Part shown: piece by piece, positions 6,471 to 7,107 of the stretch
Numbering within the stretch: position 1 is the stretch's first letter
Layout of the letters: every line of letters begins with the position of its first letter
Assembly: GCA_005779435.1 (NCBI GenBank)
Contig: SXJH01000055.1
Coordinates: 1-7,107, forward strand
Direction: 5' to 3'
Origin: Nitrosomonas sp.
Lineage (GTDB): Bacteria; Pseudomonadota; Gammaproteobacteria; Burkholderiales; Nitrosomonadaceae
Length of the DNA: 7,107 nucleotides
Program-made: the position numbers and the translations under genes
Notes under the pieces: generated by a model
Databases searched by the model: none
What the model was told of the DNA's origin: nothing
The model's input: only the letters and a program-made list of their open reading frames with translations

Positions 6471-7107
6471 TCAATGCCTGAAGTGGCGAATGCCGGTAAA
6501 TACCATGGCAACGCCTTGCTCGTCGGCAGCGGCGATGACTTCGTTGTCGCGGATACTGCCGCCGGGTTGAATAATCGCCGCCGCTCCGGCTTGCACCACG
6601 ACATCCAGGCCGTCCCGGAACGGGAAAAAAGCATCCGAAGCAACCACGGATCCGGTCAATGTCAAACCGGCTTGCTGTGCTTTGATCGATGCGATGCGCG
6701 CACTGTCGACGCGGCTCATTTGCCCGGCGCCGATGCCCACGGTTTGGCCGTTATTGCAAAATACGATGGCGTTCGATTTGACGAATTTCGCCGCGCGCCA
6801 CGCAAACAGCAGGTCGTCCAATTGCTGCGGCGTCGGTTTTACTTGCGTGACAACAGTGAGATCCGACGCGGTTATGTTTTTAATGTCGGGGGTCTGCACC
6901 AATAAGCCGCCACCGACGCGTTTCAAATCGTAGGCATGCGATCCGGCCTGCAGGGGGACGGTCAATACGCGGATATTGTTTTTTTGCGCGAACGATTGCT
7001 GCGCGTCTTCCGTTATCTCCGGAGCGATGACGACTTCGACGAATTGCTTCAGAATGGCCTCGGCCGTCTCTTTGTCGATGGCGCGGTTAAATGCGATGAT
7101 GCCGCCG
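6471..7107 (-). CDS. purH: PurH, bifunctional AICAR transformylase/IMP cyclohydrolase (5' part beyond window)
   Basis: PurH performs the last two steps of IMP synthesis, formylating AICAR with 10-formyl-tetrahydrofolate and then closing the ring. The visible 211 residues, of about 525 in the family, are the C-terminal half of the AICAR transformylase domain; the cyclohydrolase domain lies upstream, off the right edge. The frame is open to the window end and starts GGIIAFNRAIDKETAEAI. It continues through FVEVVIAPEITEDA, the SNAIV strand, GQTVGIGAGQMSRVDSA, DAFFPFRDGLD and QPGGSIRDNEVIAAADE, and finishes AMVFTGIRHFRH, a typical PurH ending. The stop is TGA. purD starts 7 bp later on the same strand, so a purHD operon is inferred; the promoter is outside the window. 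Confidence 0.97.
   Translation of the reverse strand, partial: GGIIAFNRAIDKETAEAILKQFVEVVIAPEITEDAQQSFAQKNNIRVLTVPLQAGSHAYDLKRVGGGLLVQTPDIKNITASDLTVVTQVKPTPQQLDDLLFAWRAAKFVKSNAIVFCNNGQTVGIGAGQMSRVDSARIASIKAQQAGLTLTGSVVASDAFFPFRDGLDVVVQAGAAAIIQPGGSIRDNEVIAAADEQGVAMVFTGIRHFRH

Noticed and set aside
6464..6643. 60-codon upstream extension of the purD frame on the minus strand
   Set aside because: It overlaps the purH 3' end in another frame. The conserved PurD N-terminus MKLLVIGGGG begins at 6463, so the extension is not translated as PurD.

Overview
The window comes from a Gram-negative flagellated bacterium and is most consistent with a betaproteobacterium. FlgJ has the two-domain form (rod cap plus muramidase) typical of beta- and gammaproteobacteria, the flgI-flgJ-flgK-flgL order is the usual one, and purH-purD are adjacent as in enteric and betaproteobacterial genomes. 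A Nitrosomonadaceae-like origin is possible, but that is an impression and not something the sequence proves.

Plus strand, 1-4993: the distal end of a flagellar flg cluster. It holds the C-terminal two thirds of flgI (P-ring), then complete flgJ, flgK and flgL. A candidate sigma-28 promoter lies in the 78-bp flgJ-flgK gap, so the two hook-filament junction genes may form their own late transcription unit. These genes act in order: P-ring around the rod, rod cap and cell-wall opening, then the two junction proteins between hook and filament.

4994-5137: a 144-bp non-coding, hairpin-rich element. It has imperfect terminal inverted repeats and is flanked by direct CTAA copies. It looks like a small non-autonomous insertion element (MITE-like, possibly IS5-related) that landed on the flgL stop codon. 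The left CTAA copy contains that stop codon.

Minus strand, 5156-7107: purD and the 3' part of purH, separated by 7 bp, transcribed purH to purD and convergent with the flagellar genes. They encode steps 2 (PurD) and 9/10 (PurH) of de novo purine synthesis. purD is complete and in frame at both ends but carries one in-frame TAG at codon 231, where the family has the Tyr of a GAYSPAP motif. This is either a nonsense mutation, a sequence error or a readthrough/suppressed codon.

Most noteworthy are the amber codon in purD, the insertion element at the flgL stop, the replacement of both conserved FlgI cysteines by serine, and related beta-modules shared by FlgK and FlgL. I found no CRISPR array, tRNA or rRNA, and no evidence of a wholly new multi-gene system.
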